Below are positions 25,832-34,399 of a stretch of DNA of 64,000 bases, piece after piece. The notes beneath the pieces are model-generated. The model saw only the letters and a program-made list of their open reading frames with translations. It did not search any database and was not told where the DNA came from. The translations under genes were made by a program, and so were the position numbers. The stretch's first letter is position 1. The number at the start of each line of letters is the position of its first letter. Origin of the DNA: Micromonospora sp. WMMD961 (GTDB lineage: Bacteria; Actinomycetota; Actinomycetes; Mycobacteriales; Micromonosporaceae); contig NZ_JARUBJ010000002.1 of assembly GCF_029626145.1 (NCBI RefSeq), forward strand, positions 3,321,501 to 3,385,500. Reading direction: 5' to 3'.

Positions 25832-28800
25832 ATGTCACACAGCCCTCCCGCACGTTCCCTGTCTCCCCGCCTGGTCGCCGCGACGACAGCCGTCCTGCTG
25901 CCGCTGGGCCTTCTCGTGGCCGCGCCCCTGGCCAACGCCGCCCCCACCGCGCCGACCCCCGGCGACTTCAGCTCCTCGTTCGAGACCGCCGACCCGCAAC
26001 CCGCCACCAGCACTGTGGAGGTCGGCGGGAACGGCAAGCCGGTCCAGGCCAACCTGAGCGGCACCGTCACCACCCTGCCCGGCAGCCTGCTCGGTCAGGT
26101 CGACGCGGTGACCGCGAGCGACGAGTACCAGCCGCGAGAGATCGCCGCGAACCTCGCCGACGACGACTCGTCGACCAAGTGGCTCGTCTTCCAGCCGACC
26201 GGCTGGGTGACCTACCGGTTCGCGAAGCCGGTCACTGTCACGCGCTACTCGCTGACCTCGGCCAACGACGCGGCGACCCGCGACCCCAAGGACTTCGTCG
26301 TGCAGGGGTCTGCTGACGGCGACACGTGGACCGACCTGGACAAGCGCGCCGGCGAGACGTTCGGCGGCCGGTTCACCACCAACAGGTACAGCTTCACCAA
26401 CACGAACGCCTACGCCTACTACCGGCTGAACGTCACCGCGAACTCCGGCGACACCCTGCTGCAGCTCGCCGACTGGAACGTCAGCGACGGCTCGGACGTC
26501 CGTCCGCCGGCCACCCCGATGGTCAGCGAGGCCACCGCCGGGCCGAACGGCGGCTACACCACCAAGCCGGACGTCGGGTTCACCGGGCTCGCCGCGCTGC
26601 GCTACTCCGGCGGCGCCGAGGGCGACGGCCGCTCGTACGCCACCAACAAGCTGTTCGACGTCAACGTCCCGGTGGGGCCGAAGACCCGACTGTCGTACAA
26701 GATCTTCCCGGAGTTCACCACCGGCAACGCCCGGTACCCGTCCACCTACGCCGCCGTCGACCTGCACTTCACCGACGGCAGCTACCTGAGTGGACGCTCG
26801 CCCGTCGACCAGCACGGCTACCCGCTCACCGCCGCCGGGCAGGGCGCGTCGAAGGTGCTCTTCGCCGACCAGTGGAACCTGGTGCAGGCCGACCTCGGCA
26901 CTGTCGCCCGCGGCAAGACGATCGACCGCATCCTGCTCGCGTACGACAACCCGCAGGCCACCGGGGACACCCAGTTCCAGGGCTGGCTCGACGACATCGA
27001 ACTGACGGCCGAACCGGCGTCGATCGACGGCACGAAGCTGACCAACTACGTCGACACCCGACGCGGCACCAACTCCACCGGCGGCTTCTCGCGCGGCAAC
27101 AACCTGCCGATCACCGCCGTGCCGAACGGGTTCAACTTCTTCACCCCGGTCACCGACGCGACCTCCGACTCGTGGGAGTACGAGTACCACCGGATCAACA
27201 ACGAGGCCAACCTGCCCATGTTGCAGGGCCTCGCGATCTCCCACGAGCCGAGCCCGTGGATGGGTGACCGCAACCAGATGTCGGTGATGCCGGTCGTCGG
27301 CGGCGGACCGCTGACCGGTCAGCCGGCCAGCCGGGCGCTCGCCTTCAGTCACGACGACGAGATCGCGCAGCCGGACCTCTACCGGGTCACGCTGCAGAAC
27401 GGCCTCGTCGCGGAGATGTCGCCGACCGACCACGCCGGGATCATGCGGTTCACCTTCCCGACCGGGCAGACGACCGGAAGTCTCGTCTTCTACAACGGCA
27501 CGTTCACCATCGGCACGGACGGCACCTTCACCGGCTGGGTGGACAACGGCAGTGGCCTGTCCGCCGGACGTAGCCGCATGTTCGTGGCGGGCTCGTTCGA
27601 CCGGGCGCCGACGGCCTCCGCCGCGACCTCGGCCACCTTCGACGTCTCCACCACCCGGGAGGTGACGATGCGCCTCGCGACGTCGTTCCTCTCCGTCGAC
27701 CAGGCGCGCCGCAACCTCGACCTGGAAGTGACCGGCAAGAGCTTCGACCAGGTCCACAGCGCCGCGACCGCGGTGTGGAAGGACCGGCTCGGCCGGATCG
27801 AGGTGCGTGGCGCGACCGAATCGCAGCTGGTCTCCATGTACTCCAACCTGTACCGGCTGAACCTCTACCCGAACTCGCAGTCGGAGAACACCGGCACCGC
27901 CGCCGCACCGCGCTGGCAGTACGCGAGCCCCGTCTCCGCGCCCACCGGCGCGTCGACCCCCACGCAGACCGGCGCGAAGATCGTCGACGGGCAGATCTAC
28001 GTCAACAACGGCTTCTGGGACACCTACCGCACCGTGTGGCCCGCCTACGCGCTGCTGTACCCGGACGTCGCCGCGAAGATCTCCGACGGGTTCGTCCAGC
28101 ACTACCGCGACGGCGGCTGGATCGCCCGCTGGTCGTCGCCCGGCTACGCCGACCTGATGACCGGCACCAGCGCCAACGTGGCCCTGGCCCAGGCATACCT
28201 CACCGGGGTCAAGCTGCCCGACCCGCTCGCGGCGTACGACGCGGCGGTGAAGGACGCGACCGTCGCGTCCGGGCGCAGCGCGGTCGGCCGCAAGGGCATC
28301 GAGACCTCCCTGTTCCTCGGCTACACGCCCACCTCCACGGGCGAGTCGGTGTCGTGGGCGCTGGAGGGCTTCATCAACGACTACGGCATCGGCAACATGG
28401 GCGCGGCGCTCGCCAAGGACCCGGCCACGCCGAAGTCGGAGCGTGCCCGGCTCAAGGAGGAGTCGCGCTACTTCCTGGAGCGGGCCCGCAACTACGTCCA
28501 CCTGTTCGACCCGAAGACGAAGCTCTTCCAGGGTCGCGACGCCGCCGGCAACTTCCTCGCCGGCGACCCGCTGGACTGGGGTGGCGTCTACACCGAGACC
28601 AACGGGTGGAACTTCGCCTTCACCGCCCAGCAGGACGGGCAGGGCCTCGCCAACCTGTACGGCGGGCAGAAGGCGCTGCGGGACAAGCTCGACACGTTCT
28701 TCTCCACCCCGGAGAACGCCGACCGCCCCGGTGGGTACGGCGGCATCATCCACGAGATGGTCGAGGCGCGCGCGGTGCGGATGGGTCAGCTCGGCATGAG

Positions 28801-31447
28801 CAACCAGCCGTCGCACCACATCCCGTACATGTACAACTTCGCCGGCGCGCCGGCGAAGACGCAGGCGGCGGTACGGGAGATCCTGCGACGCCTCTACGTC
28901 GGCAGTGAGATCGGCCAGGGCTACCTGGGCGACGAGGACAACGGCGAGATGTCGTCGTGGTACATCCTCAGCTCGCTGGGCATCTACCCGCTGCAGGCCG
29001 GCTCGTCCGAGTGGACCATCGGGTCACCGCAGTTCACCAGGATGACAGTGCGTCGCCCCAGTGGCGACATCGTCGTCAACGCGCCGGCCAACAGCACGCG
29101 CAACATCTACGTGCAGGACGTCAAGGTCAACGGCAAGAAGCAACGCGGCCTGTCCCTGGACGTGACCGCGCTCGCCAAGGGCGGCACCATCGACTTCCAG
29201 ATGGGCCCCAACCCGTCGTCCTGGGGCAGCGGCAAGAAGGACGCACCGCCGTCGCTGACCAAGGGCGACGACGCGCCGAAGCCGTTGCAGGACACCACCG
29301 GCCCCGGTCTGGGCACCGCTACCGCGACCGGCGGTCAGGACGCGGCGAAGCTGTTCGACGACTCGTCGACCACGCAGCTGACCTTCACCTCGGCGACTCC
29401 GCAGATCACCTGGACCAACCGTGGTGGCAAGCAGAAGCCGACGTACTACACCGTGACGTCCGGGGCCAGTGCCGGTGACCCGGCGGACTGGCGTCTGCAG
29501 GGCTCCAACGACGGCATCACCTGGACCACACTGGACACCCGCAAGGACCAGGCGTTCCGGTGGCGCAACCAGACCCGCCCGTACCCGATCGACAAGCCGG
29601 GTCGGTTCGCGCAGTTCCGGCTCGCCGTGACGAAGACCGTCGGCGCCGCGCAGACCAACCTCGCCGAGGTCGAGCTGCTCGCCGGTGGGGACCTGGCCAT
29701 CGGCGGTGGCGACATCACGGTGACCCCCGCGGGCAGCGTGCACGCCACCTCCGGCGTACCCGTCTCGGTGCCGCTGGCATCCGTCACCGGCGGCACCGCC
29801 GACGGCTACCGGGCCACGATCGACTGGGGCGACGGCACTCCGGTCACCGAGGGCACCCTGACGCTCAGCTCGCGGGCCGTCTACCGCGTCGGTGGATCGC
29901 ACACCTACGCCACGCCCGGCTACCACCAGGCCAACGTCACGGTGACCGACGGCGAGAGTCAGAGTTCCGCGACGGTCGGCGTCGAGGTGGCGTACGCCCC
30001 GACGTCCGGCCTCACCGCCGCCTTCGACACCGTCTGCGTCGGTGACGAGGGGGTCCTCGCGGCGGACTGCGACGCCAAGTCGTGGGCGTACTCGCGGGCC
30101 GCCCTGACGGCGGGCGGCGCGGTCCAGGGCCAGCGGCAGCAGGTGCCCGGAACGGCACTGCAGTTCACCCTGCCGGTGATCCCGCCCGGGCAGCCGGACA
30201 ACGCCACCGGCAACGGCGCGACTGTCGTGCTCGACCTACCGGCCGACGCCCGCACCATCTCGTTCATCGGCGCCGGAACGCAGGGCAACCAGAGCACCAC
30301 CGGCACCGCGACGTTCAGCGACGGCAGCACGGCCAGCATCCCGATCCAGTTCAGCGACTGGACGCTGGGCGGCGACGCCAACGGCACCCCGTCCTACGGC
30401 AACATCATCGTCGCCAGGACGGCGTACCGACTGCACGGCACCAGCCGGGACGGCGCCCAGCCGTTCCTGTTCGCCACCGCGCCGTACCAGATCCCGGCGG
30501 GCAAGACGCTGGTGTCGGTGACCCTGCCGACGCAGACCGGCGACCCCCGCTCGGCGGGCCGGATCCACGTGTTCGCCGTCGCCAACGACGGCACCCCGGC
30601 CCCCGCGCTGACCACCGACGCACCGAAGGACCAGACGGCGAAGGCTGGACAGGCCCTGGCGGCGAACCTCGGTTCGGTGAACGGCGGGGTTCCCGGTACG
30701 ACGGGTTACCGCGCCCGGGTCCAGTGGGGTGACGGCACGGCTCCGGACGACGTCACCATCGACGGGTCCGGTGCGATGAGCGGGCAGCACACCTATACCC
30801 GGGAGGGCGCCTACACGGTGCACGTCACCGCCTGGGACACGCAGTCCAGCAGCACCGAGGCGTTCACCGTGACCGTGGGGAGGGGTGGATCGCAGCCGGC
30901 GATCGCGCTCTCCGCGGCGGGCAGCGTCACCACCGGCGGTGCGATCACCGTCGACGGCAGCGGGTTCGCCGCCGGCGAGCAGGTGACCGTCAGCGTCGGC
31001 ACCGACCCGGCCCGGACCACGAAGATCACGGCCTCCGCGAAGGGAACGGTCCGAGTTTCGGTTCCGACGTCCGACGACGCGCAGCCCGGCCGGTACGCGG
31101 TCACCGCGACCGGCGCGTCCTCCCGTACGCCGGCCACGGCCACCGTCCAGGTGACCGAGCAGGAACTGACGCGGACCTACCAGCCGAGGGTGGCGCTGTT
31201 GACGGCCTCGGGGCCGCGCGCAACGGCGATCACTGTCGACGGCTCCGGGTTCGTGCCGAACGAGGTGGTCACGATCGCCTTCGGCAACGGTGTCGCGCTC
31301 AGCACCGTGCGCGCGAACGGTGACGGTGTCATCTCCGGTACGACGGTGAGCGTGCCCGGATCGGCCAAGGCCGGGCCGACGAGCGTCACGCTGACCGGTG
31401 CGACGTCGGCGACGAAGGTGTCCCGACCGTTCACGGTCACCGGCTAG
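25832..31447 (+). CDS. Giant secreted GH92 alpha-mannosidase with flanking F5/8C and PKD-like domains
   Basis: Exported, Ca2+-dependent exo-alpha-mannosidase of 1871 residues, probably acting on yeast mannan or N-glycans. Signal peptide 1-36. First F5/8-type (CBM32-like) domain about 85-220. GH92 core about 405-1130: DTRRGTNSTGGFSRGNN and the (alpha/alpha)6 motifs SHHIPYMYNFAGAP and GDEDNGEMSSWYILSSLG, with Glu1039 the expected catalytic acid. Second F5/8 domain about 1150-1290. PKD-like domains about 1295-1390 and 1590-1690, separated by an NPCBM-like beta domain (AFDTVCVGDEG onward); two Ig-like repeats (ALSAAGSVTTGGAITVDGSG and LTASGPRATAITVDGSG) close the protein. There is no cell-wall sorting signal, so it is probably released. 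The usual GH92 length is near 750; the rest is accessory. Confidence 0.93.
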   Translation: MSHSPPARSLSPRLVAATTAVLLPLGLLVAAPLANAAPTAPTPGDFSSSFETADPQPATSTVEVGGNGKPVQANLSGTVTTLPGSLLGQVDAVTASDEYQPREIAANLADDDSSTKWLVFQPTGWVTYRFAKPVTVTRYSLTSANDAATRDPKDFVVQGSADGDTWTDLDKRAGETFGGRFTTNRYSFTNTNAYAYYRLNVTANSGDTLLQLADWNVSDGSDVRPPATPMVSEATAGPNGGYTTKPDVGFTGLAALRYSGGAEGDGRSYATNKLFDVNVPVGPKTRLSYKIFPEFTTGNARYPSTYAAVDLHFTDGSYLSGRSPVDQHGYPLTAAGQGASKVLFADQWNLVQADLGTVARGKTIDRILLAYDNPQATGDTQFQGWLDDIELTAEPASIDGTKLTNYVDTRRGTNSTGGFSRGNNLPITAVPNGFNFFTPVTDATSDSWEYEYHRINNEANLPMLQGLAISHEPSPWMGDRNQMSVMPVVGGGPLTGQPASRALAFSHDDEIAQPDLYRVTLQNGLVAEMSPTDHAGIMRFTFPTGQTTGSLVFYNGTFTIGTDGTFTGWVDNGSGLSAGRSRMFVAGSFDRAPTASAATSATFDVSTTREVTMRLATSFLSVDQARRNLDLEVTGKSFDQVHSAATAVWKDRLGRIEVRGATESQLVSMYSNLYRLNLYPNSQSENTGTAAAPRWQYASPVSAPTGASTPTQTGAKIVDGQIYVNNGFWDTYRTVWPAYALLYPDVAAKISDGFVQHYRDGGWIARWSSPGYADLMTGTSANVALAQAYLTGVKLPDPLAAYDAAVKDATVASGRSAVGRKGIETSLFLGYTPTSTGESVSWALEGFINDYGIGNMGAALAKDPATPKSERARLKEESRYFLERARNYVHLFDPKTKLFQGRDAAGNFLAGDPLDWGGVYTETNGWNFAFTAQQDGQGLANLYGGQKALRDKLDTFFSTPENADRPGGYGGIIHEMVEARAVRMGQLGMSNQPSHHIPYMYNFAGAPAKTQAAVREILRRLYVGSEIGQGYLGDEDNGEMSSWYILSSLGIYPLQAGSSEWTIGSPQFTRMTVRRPSGDIVVNAPANSTRNIYVQDVKVNGKKQRGLSLDVTALAKGGTIDFQMGPNPSSWGSGKKDAPPSLTKGDDAPKPLQDTTGPGLGTATATGGQDAAKLFDDSSTTQLTFTSATPQITWTNRGGKQKPTYYTVTSGASAGDPADWRLQGSNDGITWTTLDTRKDQAFRWRNQTRPYPIDKPGRFAQFRLAVTKTVGAAQTNLAEVELLAGGDLAIGGGDITVTPAGSVHATSGVPVSVPLASVTGGTADGYRATIDWGDGTPVTEGTLTLSSRAVYRVGGSHTYATPGYHQANVTVTDGESQSSATVGVEVAYAPTSGLTAAFDTVCVGDEGVLAADCDAKSWAYSRAALTAGGAVQGQRQQVPGTALQFTLPVIPPGQPDNATGNGATVVLDLPADARTISFIGAGTQGNQSTTGTATFSDGSTASIPIQFSDWTLGGDANGTPSYGNIIVARTAYRLHGTSRDGAQPFLFATAPYQIPAGKTLVSVTLPTQTGDPRSAGRIHVFAVANDGTPAPALTTDAPKDQTAKAGQALAANLGSVNGGVPGTTGYRARVQWGDGTAPDDVTIDGSGAMSGQHTYTREGAYTVHVTAWDTQSSSTEAFTVTVGRGGSQPAIALSAAGSVTTGGAITVDGSGFAAGEQVTVSVGTDPARTTKITASAKGTVRVSVPTSDDAQPGRYAVTATGASSRTPATATVQVTEQELTRTYQPRVALLTASGPRATAITVDGSGFVPNEVVTIAFGNGVALSTVRANGDGVISGTTVSVPGSAKAGPTSVTLTGATSATKVSRPFTVTG

Positions 31448-31459
31448 AACGGATTCGAC

Positions 31460-31495
31460 GCGTAGGGCGGGCCGTGCTCACGGCCCGCCCTACGC
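31460..31495 (+). terminator. Terminator hairpin after the GH92 gene
   Basis: Arms GCGTAGGGCGGGCCGTG and CACGGCCCGCCCTACGC are perfectly complementary over 17 bp with a 2-nt centre, beginning 12 bp after the stop. Confidence 0.8.
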
Positions 31496-31564
31496 CATTC
31501 GACCTCACGGGTTCGCTGGGACAGTCCGCGTCTCGATGCCGTACGGCCACGGCGCTCCTCGGGG

Positions 31565-31747
31565 TCAGTCGGGCAGCTCCCAGATGAACACGAGTCCTGC
31601 GGGCGTCGCCTGGAACGAGTGAAGAGTCCAGCCGTTCTCCGTGCCCTCGTCCAGGACGGGCTGAATCATCTCCTCGGCGATCCTGTCTTCATCCTTGGCG
31701 GTGAGCACAGCCTTGATGATCCTGTTCTGCGCCTTGTAACGGGCCAT
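31565..31747 (-). CDS. Small hypothetical protein (60 aa), DUF4177-like
   Basis: 60 residues from ATG 31747, preceded by GGAGG at 7 nt. The sequence MARYKAQNRIIKAVLTAKDE then NGWTLHSFQATPAGLVFIWEL has the look of DUF4177-type small proteins, in which a short helix and the pattern 'GW.L..' precede a terminal strand. No Cys and no signal peptide. It is divergent from the membrane protein/HTH pair across a 101-bp region that holds two palindromes, so it may be controlled by that regulator. Function unknown. Confidence 0.7.
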   Translation of the reverse strand: MARYKAQNRIIKAVLTAKDEDRIAEEMIQPVLDEGTENGWTLHSFQATPAGLVFIWELPD

Positions 31748-31772
31748 CGCTGCCTCCGTGAATCGTGGGAAC

Positions 31773-31826
31773 GCCGCCGGAGTCAAGCATGCTTGACTCC
31801 GGCGGCTAAGGTCAAGCGTGCTTGAC
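31773..31826. promoter_or_regulatory. Twin GTCAAGC-RT-GCTTGAC palindromes between divergent genes
   Basis: A perfect 34-bp palindrome without loop spans 31773-31806 (left arm GCCGCCGGAGTCAAGCA). Its core GTCAAGCATGCTTGAC (31782-31797) recurs as GTCAAGCGTGCTTGAC at 31811-31826 with only the central step changed. The centres are 29 bp apart, close to three helical turns. Location and symmetry fit operator sites for the HTH regulator encoded 440 bp downstream. Confidence 0.6.
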
Positions 31827-31848
31827 GCGACAACGCAGAGGGAGGGCC

Positions 31849-32271
31849 GTGGAAGCCTGCGACGTGACCACGAAATATCGGGACTCCAACCGGGCTGCTG
31901 TCCGGCTGGCGCTGTGGACGCTGGCCTGGGTGGTCAGCCTTGCCGCAGCCAGATTCGGCCCTGAATTGCTGCGGGAGGCGCAGAGGTCGCCAATGGCGAG
32001 CTGGATCCTGGTCGGAGTCAACGCTCTTGTCGGTGCCGCCTGGATCGTCGCTTTCGCGAGCTTTCTCCGAGCAATTGATGATCTCTGGCGCAAGGTCATG
32101 CAGGATTCGCTGGCGGTCACCCTCGGGGTGGGCTGGGTCGTCGGCTTCGCCTATGTCGCAGCCGACGCCGCCAGGCTCATCACCCACGACCTCAACATCG
32201 CACTCTTTCCTCTGCTCTTGGGGGTCGTCTACGTCGTCACGTCCGTCATCGGCTGGATCAGGTACCGATGA
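31849..32271 (+). CDS. Small four-helix membrane protein paired with an HTH regulator
   Basis: 140 residues from GTG 31849, which follows GGGAGGG; a TTG-initiated extension would overlap the palindrome and is rejected. Four hydrophobic helices are visible: ALWTLAWVVSLAAARFG, MASWILVGVNALVGAAWIVAF, VTLGVGWVVGFAYVAADAA and ALFPLLLGVVYVVTSVIGWI. It overlaps the following regulator gene by ATGA. Pairs of a DUF2178-like or unassigned small membrane protein with a YozG/Cro-type regulator are common in Gram-positive bacteria; the membrane protein may modulate the regulator. Molecular role unknown. Confidence 0.75.
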   Translation: MEACDVTTKYRDSNRAAVRLALWTLAWVVSLAAARFGPELLREAQRSPMASWILVGVNALVGAAWIVAFASFLRAIDDLWRKVMQDSLAVTLGVGWVVGFAYVAADAARLITHDLNIALFPLLLGVVYVVTSVIGWIRYR

Positions 32272-32480
32272 AGAACCGGATCGCCGCCCTCCGAGCCGAA
32301 CAGGCGTGGACGCAAGCTGACCTGGCTCAGCGCGTTGGCGTCTCACGACAGTCGATCAACGCGATCGAGACCGGGAAGTTCGACCCGAGCCTGCCCGTCG
32401 CGTTCCGTCTGGCCAGGCTCTTCGGTCTGCCGATCGAACAGATATTTGTCGACGAGTCGACCGACACGCAGATGCCCTAG
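32268..32480 (+). CDS. Cro/YozG-type small HTH transcriptional regulator
   Basis: 70-residue single-domain regulator. The HTH spans nearly the whole protein: MKNRIAALRAEQAWTQADLA, RVGVSRQSINAIETGKF, then LPVAFRLARLFGLPIEQIFV. This is the compact XRE subgroup that binds short palindromes as dimers. The ATG at 32268 overlaps the stop of the membrane protein gene. The twin palindromes upstream of the operon are the obvious candidate sites, making autoregulation likely (inference). Confidence 0.9.
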   Translation: MKNRIAALRAEQAWTQADLAQRVGVSRQSINAIETGKFDPSLPVAFRLARLFGLPIEQIFVDESTDTQMP

Positions 32481-32539
32481 CCCAGGCGACCATCGCGGCC
32501 CGTGACACAGAGCCCGCCGAACAGCGGTGTGGCGATGGC

Positions 32540-33136
32540 TCAGGCCACCCGGGGCGGGCCCAGTCGGAGGTGCCAGCGCGACCCACGGCCGGTCAGCCGG
32601 ACGATCGCCAACGGCTCCACGTCCACCTGCCGGTACGTCGCCAGGGGCAGGTCCAGGGCGTGCACGACCGCGACCCGGATCACCAGCGGGTGGGCGACTG
32701 CGGTGATCCGCTGGTGAGCGCCTCGTTGCCGGTCCAGCCAGCGACCGACGCGGTCCCGCAGGGCGGCGACGGATTGACCGCCGTGCGGTGCGGACTCCGG
32801 TTCGGACATCCATTCGTGCAGCGCCTGCGGTTGCTCGACGGCGATCTCCTCGATCGACCGCCCGGTCCAGTCGCCGTAGTCGCAGTCCGCCAACGCCGCC
32901 TCGATGGTGGGCAGCAACCCGAGCGCGTCGGCGGTCTGGGTGGCCGCCGCCGCCGGACTGGACAGGCAGGCGCGGTCCACGCCGAGGTGCCCACGTCGGT
33001 CCGGTCGATCCTGGGCCAGGGCGAGGGCGGCCCGCCGGCCGCCCTCGTCCAGGCCGTCGTCAGGCCCGCCGAAGCGGGCCTGACGCAGGGCGGTGGTGTG
33101 CGCGTGGGCGACCAGCCGGAGGCTGGTCGCGGTCAC
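32540..33136 (-). CDS. Histidine phosphatase superfamily protein with altered RHG motif
   Basis: 198 residues from GTG 33136, a GTGA overlap with the cbtA stop, so it is coupled to the cobalt transporter. Phosphoglycerate-mutase-like landmarks are present: the N-terminal strand LRLVAHAHTTALRQARF, the SSPAAAATQTADALG helix, CDYGDWTGRSIEEI, and the second His in ITAVAHPLVIRVAVVHAL. The catalytic LVRHGxT motif reads LVAHAHT: His is kept but the Arg and Gly are gone. By context it could be a CobC/alpha-ribazole-phosphatase relative, but the altered motif makes catalysis uncertain. Third gene of the riboswitch-controlled unit. Confidence 0.82.
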   Translation of the reverse strand: MTATSLRLVAHAHTTALRQARFGGPDDGLDEGGRRAALALAQDRPDRRGHLGVDRACLSSPAAAATQTADALGLLPTIEAALADCDYGDWTGRSIEEIAVEQPQALHEWMSEPESAPHGGQSVAALRDRVGRWLDRQRGAHQRITAVAHPLVIRVAVVHALDLPLATYRQVDVEPLAIVRLTGRGSRWHLRLGPPRVA

Positions 33137-33906
33137 GTGCTCGGAAGTGCTGCGGCGGTCCGACGACGCCGGTCGTGGTGCATCAGGGCGCCGAACAGCA
33201 GACCGATCCCGGTCCAGAGCACCACCTGGGTGCCGAGGGAGGCCAGCCGGAAGTCCCACAGCAATGTCGCGGGGAAATCGGCGGGAACTTCCTGGAACGA
33301 CGGAAGCACCACGTAGGACACCACGGTGACCAGCAGGAATCCGCCGACGGCCGCGGCGGCGCGCTGCCACAGCGGGGCCTGGGCGCCGACCGACCGGTAA
33401 CCCAGCGAGCCCGCCCACACGGCGACCAGACCGAGCACCACCATCAGCAGGTAGGTGACGGTGCGTTGGTCGATGGTGGCCGGGTCGCCGACCGCCGGCG
33501 GGTTCGCCGGGTACTTGAGGAACGGCACGATCACCGCGCCGAGCAGCGCCGCGCCGGCCAGCAACAGGGCCGACCGTCCGTCGTCGTAGCTGCGCCGTCG
33601 GCGTGACAGCAGGACGTACGCGGTGGCCAGCAGACCGCCCATCGCGGCACCGAACAGGCCGGTGGCCAGGAACAGGCCGCTGCGCTGCCCGTTGCGGCTG
33701 ACCAGGGCGTCCTCGTGGTCGTGCGCGCCCGCGACGGGCTCGGTGTGCGCCGACGCCGCCTCCTCGATGGCGATGGCCGCCTCGACGTGCGGTTCGCCCG
33801 CGACATAGGCGAACGTCCCGGCGAGCAGCCCGGCGATCAGGCCGGCGAGCAGCCCGCGGACGAGGACGGTGACGAACGGGGGAGCGGTGCTGGCGTTCAG
33901 TGGCAC
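33133..33906 (-). CDS. cbtA: Cobalt transporter subunit CbtA
   Basis: Membrane subunit of the predicted B12-regulated cobalt transporter CbtAB. 257 residues from GTG 33906, overlapping the end of cbtB. It has about five or six TM helices (VTVLVRGLLAGLIAGLLAGTFAYVAG, SGLFLATGLFGAAMGGLLATAYV, ALLLAGAALLGAVIVPFL, YLLMVVLGLVAVWAGSLG, GGFLLVTVVSYVVL, TQVVLWTGIGLLFGALM). A hydrophilic loop after TM1 contains His/Asp/Glu (HTEPVAGAHDHEDA) that may bind metal, and the conserved PANPPAVGDPATIDQRT segment is typical of CbtA. CbtAB was defined by comparative genomics through its cobalamin riboswitch, which is also present here. Confidence 0.9.
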   Translation of the reverse strand: MPLNASTAPPFVTVLVRGLLAGLIAGLLAGTFAYVAGEPHVEAAIAIEEAASAHTEPVAGAHDHEDALVSRNGQRSGLFLATGLFGAAMGGLLATAYVLLSRRRRSYDDGRSALLLAGAALLGAVIVPFLKYPANPPAVGDPATIDQRTVTYLLMVVLGLVAVWAGSLGYRSVGAQAPLWQRAAAAVGGFLLVTVVSYVVLPSFQEVPADFPATLLWDFRLASLGTQVVLWTGIGLLFGALMHHDRRRRTAAALPST

Positions 33907-34100
33907 GGAACACCCAGCAGGTGCCGGCCGTCGTGCATCAGCTCGTGCAGGTACATGCCATTGCGCGACACCGCACCCTGGTCGAAGGCGACGAGGTAGG
34001 CCAGCAGGGCGAGCGCGACGACGGTCGCCGTCACCGTCCACAACAGACGAGTGGTGCCAGCGGGGGTCACCAACGGCCGGCTGGACGTGGAACTGGACAT
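33897..34100 (-). CDS. cbtB: Cobalt transporter subunit CbtB
   Basis: Small single-helix membrane subunit, 67 residues. One TM segment (LLWTVTATVVALALLAYLV) is followed by the family's C-terminal metal-binding signature HELMHDGRHLLGVPCH, rich in His plus a Cys. Start ATG 34100, with GGGGAGGT upstream. It is the first gene after the cobalamin riboswitch and overlaps cbtA. Confidence 0.92.
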   Translation of the reverse strand: MSSSTSSRPLVTPAGTTRLLWTVTATVVALALLAYLVAFDQGAVSRNGMYLHELMHDGRHLLGVPCH

Positions 34101-34139
34101 GTGATCACAGACCTCCCCGGGGATGACGCGTCCCCATCG

Positions 34140-34275
34140 CAAGGCTGCGGACGACCGAGCGTCCTGGCTCGCGGCCCCTCGTCATGGGGGAACCGCTCAC
34201 AGTGGCGCGACCGCGCCGGAATCACACCGGCTTCCCTCGCGTCGCCGCAGATAGTGGGTCGACGGTATCGGCGCC
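34140..34275 (-). promoter_or_regulatory. Cobalamin riboswitch upstream of cbtB
   Basis: On the minus strand the B12-box core runs from about 34239 to 34196: GAGGGAAGCCGGTG, ATTCCGGC, then CGGTCGCGCCACTGTGA, the conserved L5/J6 elements. The 3' element GAGCCAGGACGCTCGG follows at 34170-34155. A GGGGA/TCCCC hairpin lies just before the ribosome site GGGGAGGT, so sequestration of translation initiation by B12 is the likely mechanism. Exact 5' and 3' limits are approximate. Confidence 0.88.
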
Positions 34276-34399
34276 GCCTCAGGCGGTCAACCCGGCCACG
34301 GGCGCGGACGCGCCACCGGCCGACGCACAGGGGTTGGCGTCGGTACCGGCGGATCCGACACGGCGAAGGTGTACGCGGTCATCCGCGAGGGTGGCTGCG

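Noticed and set aside
25835..28819. 994-codon open frame antisense to the GH92 gene
   Set aside because: It mirrors the third-position GC bias of the real gene, has no recognisable domain, and the composition (Arg, Gly, Val runs) is that of a shadow frame.
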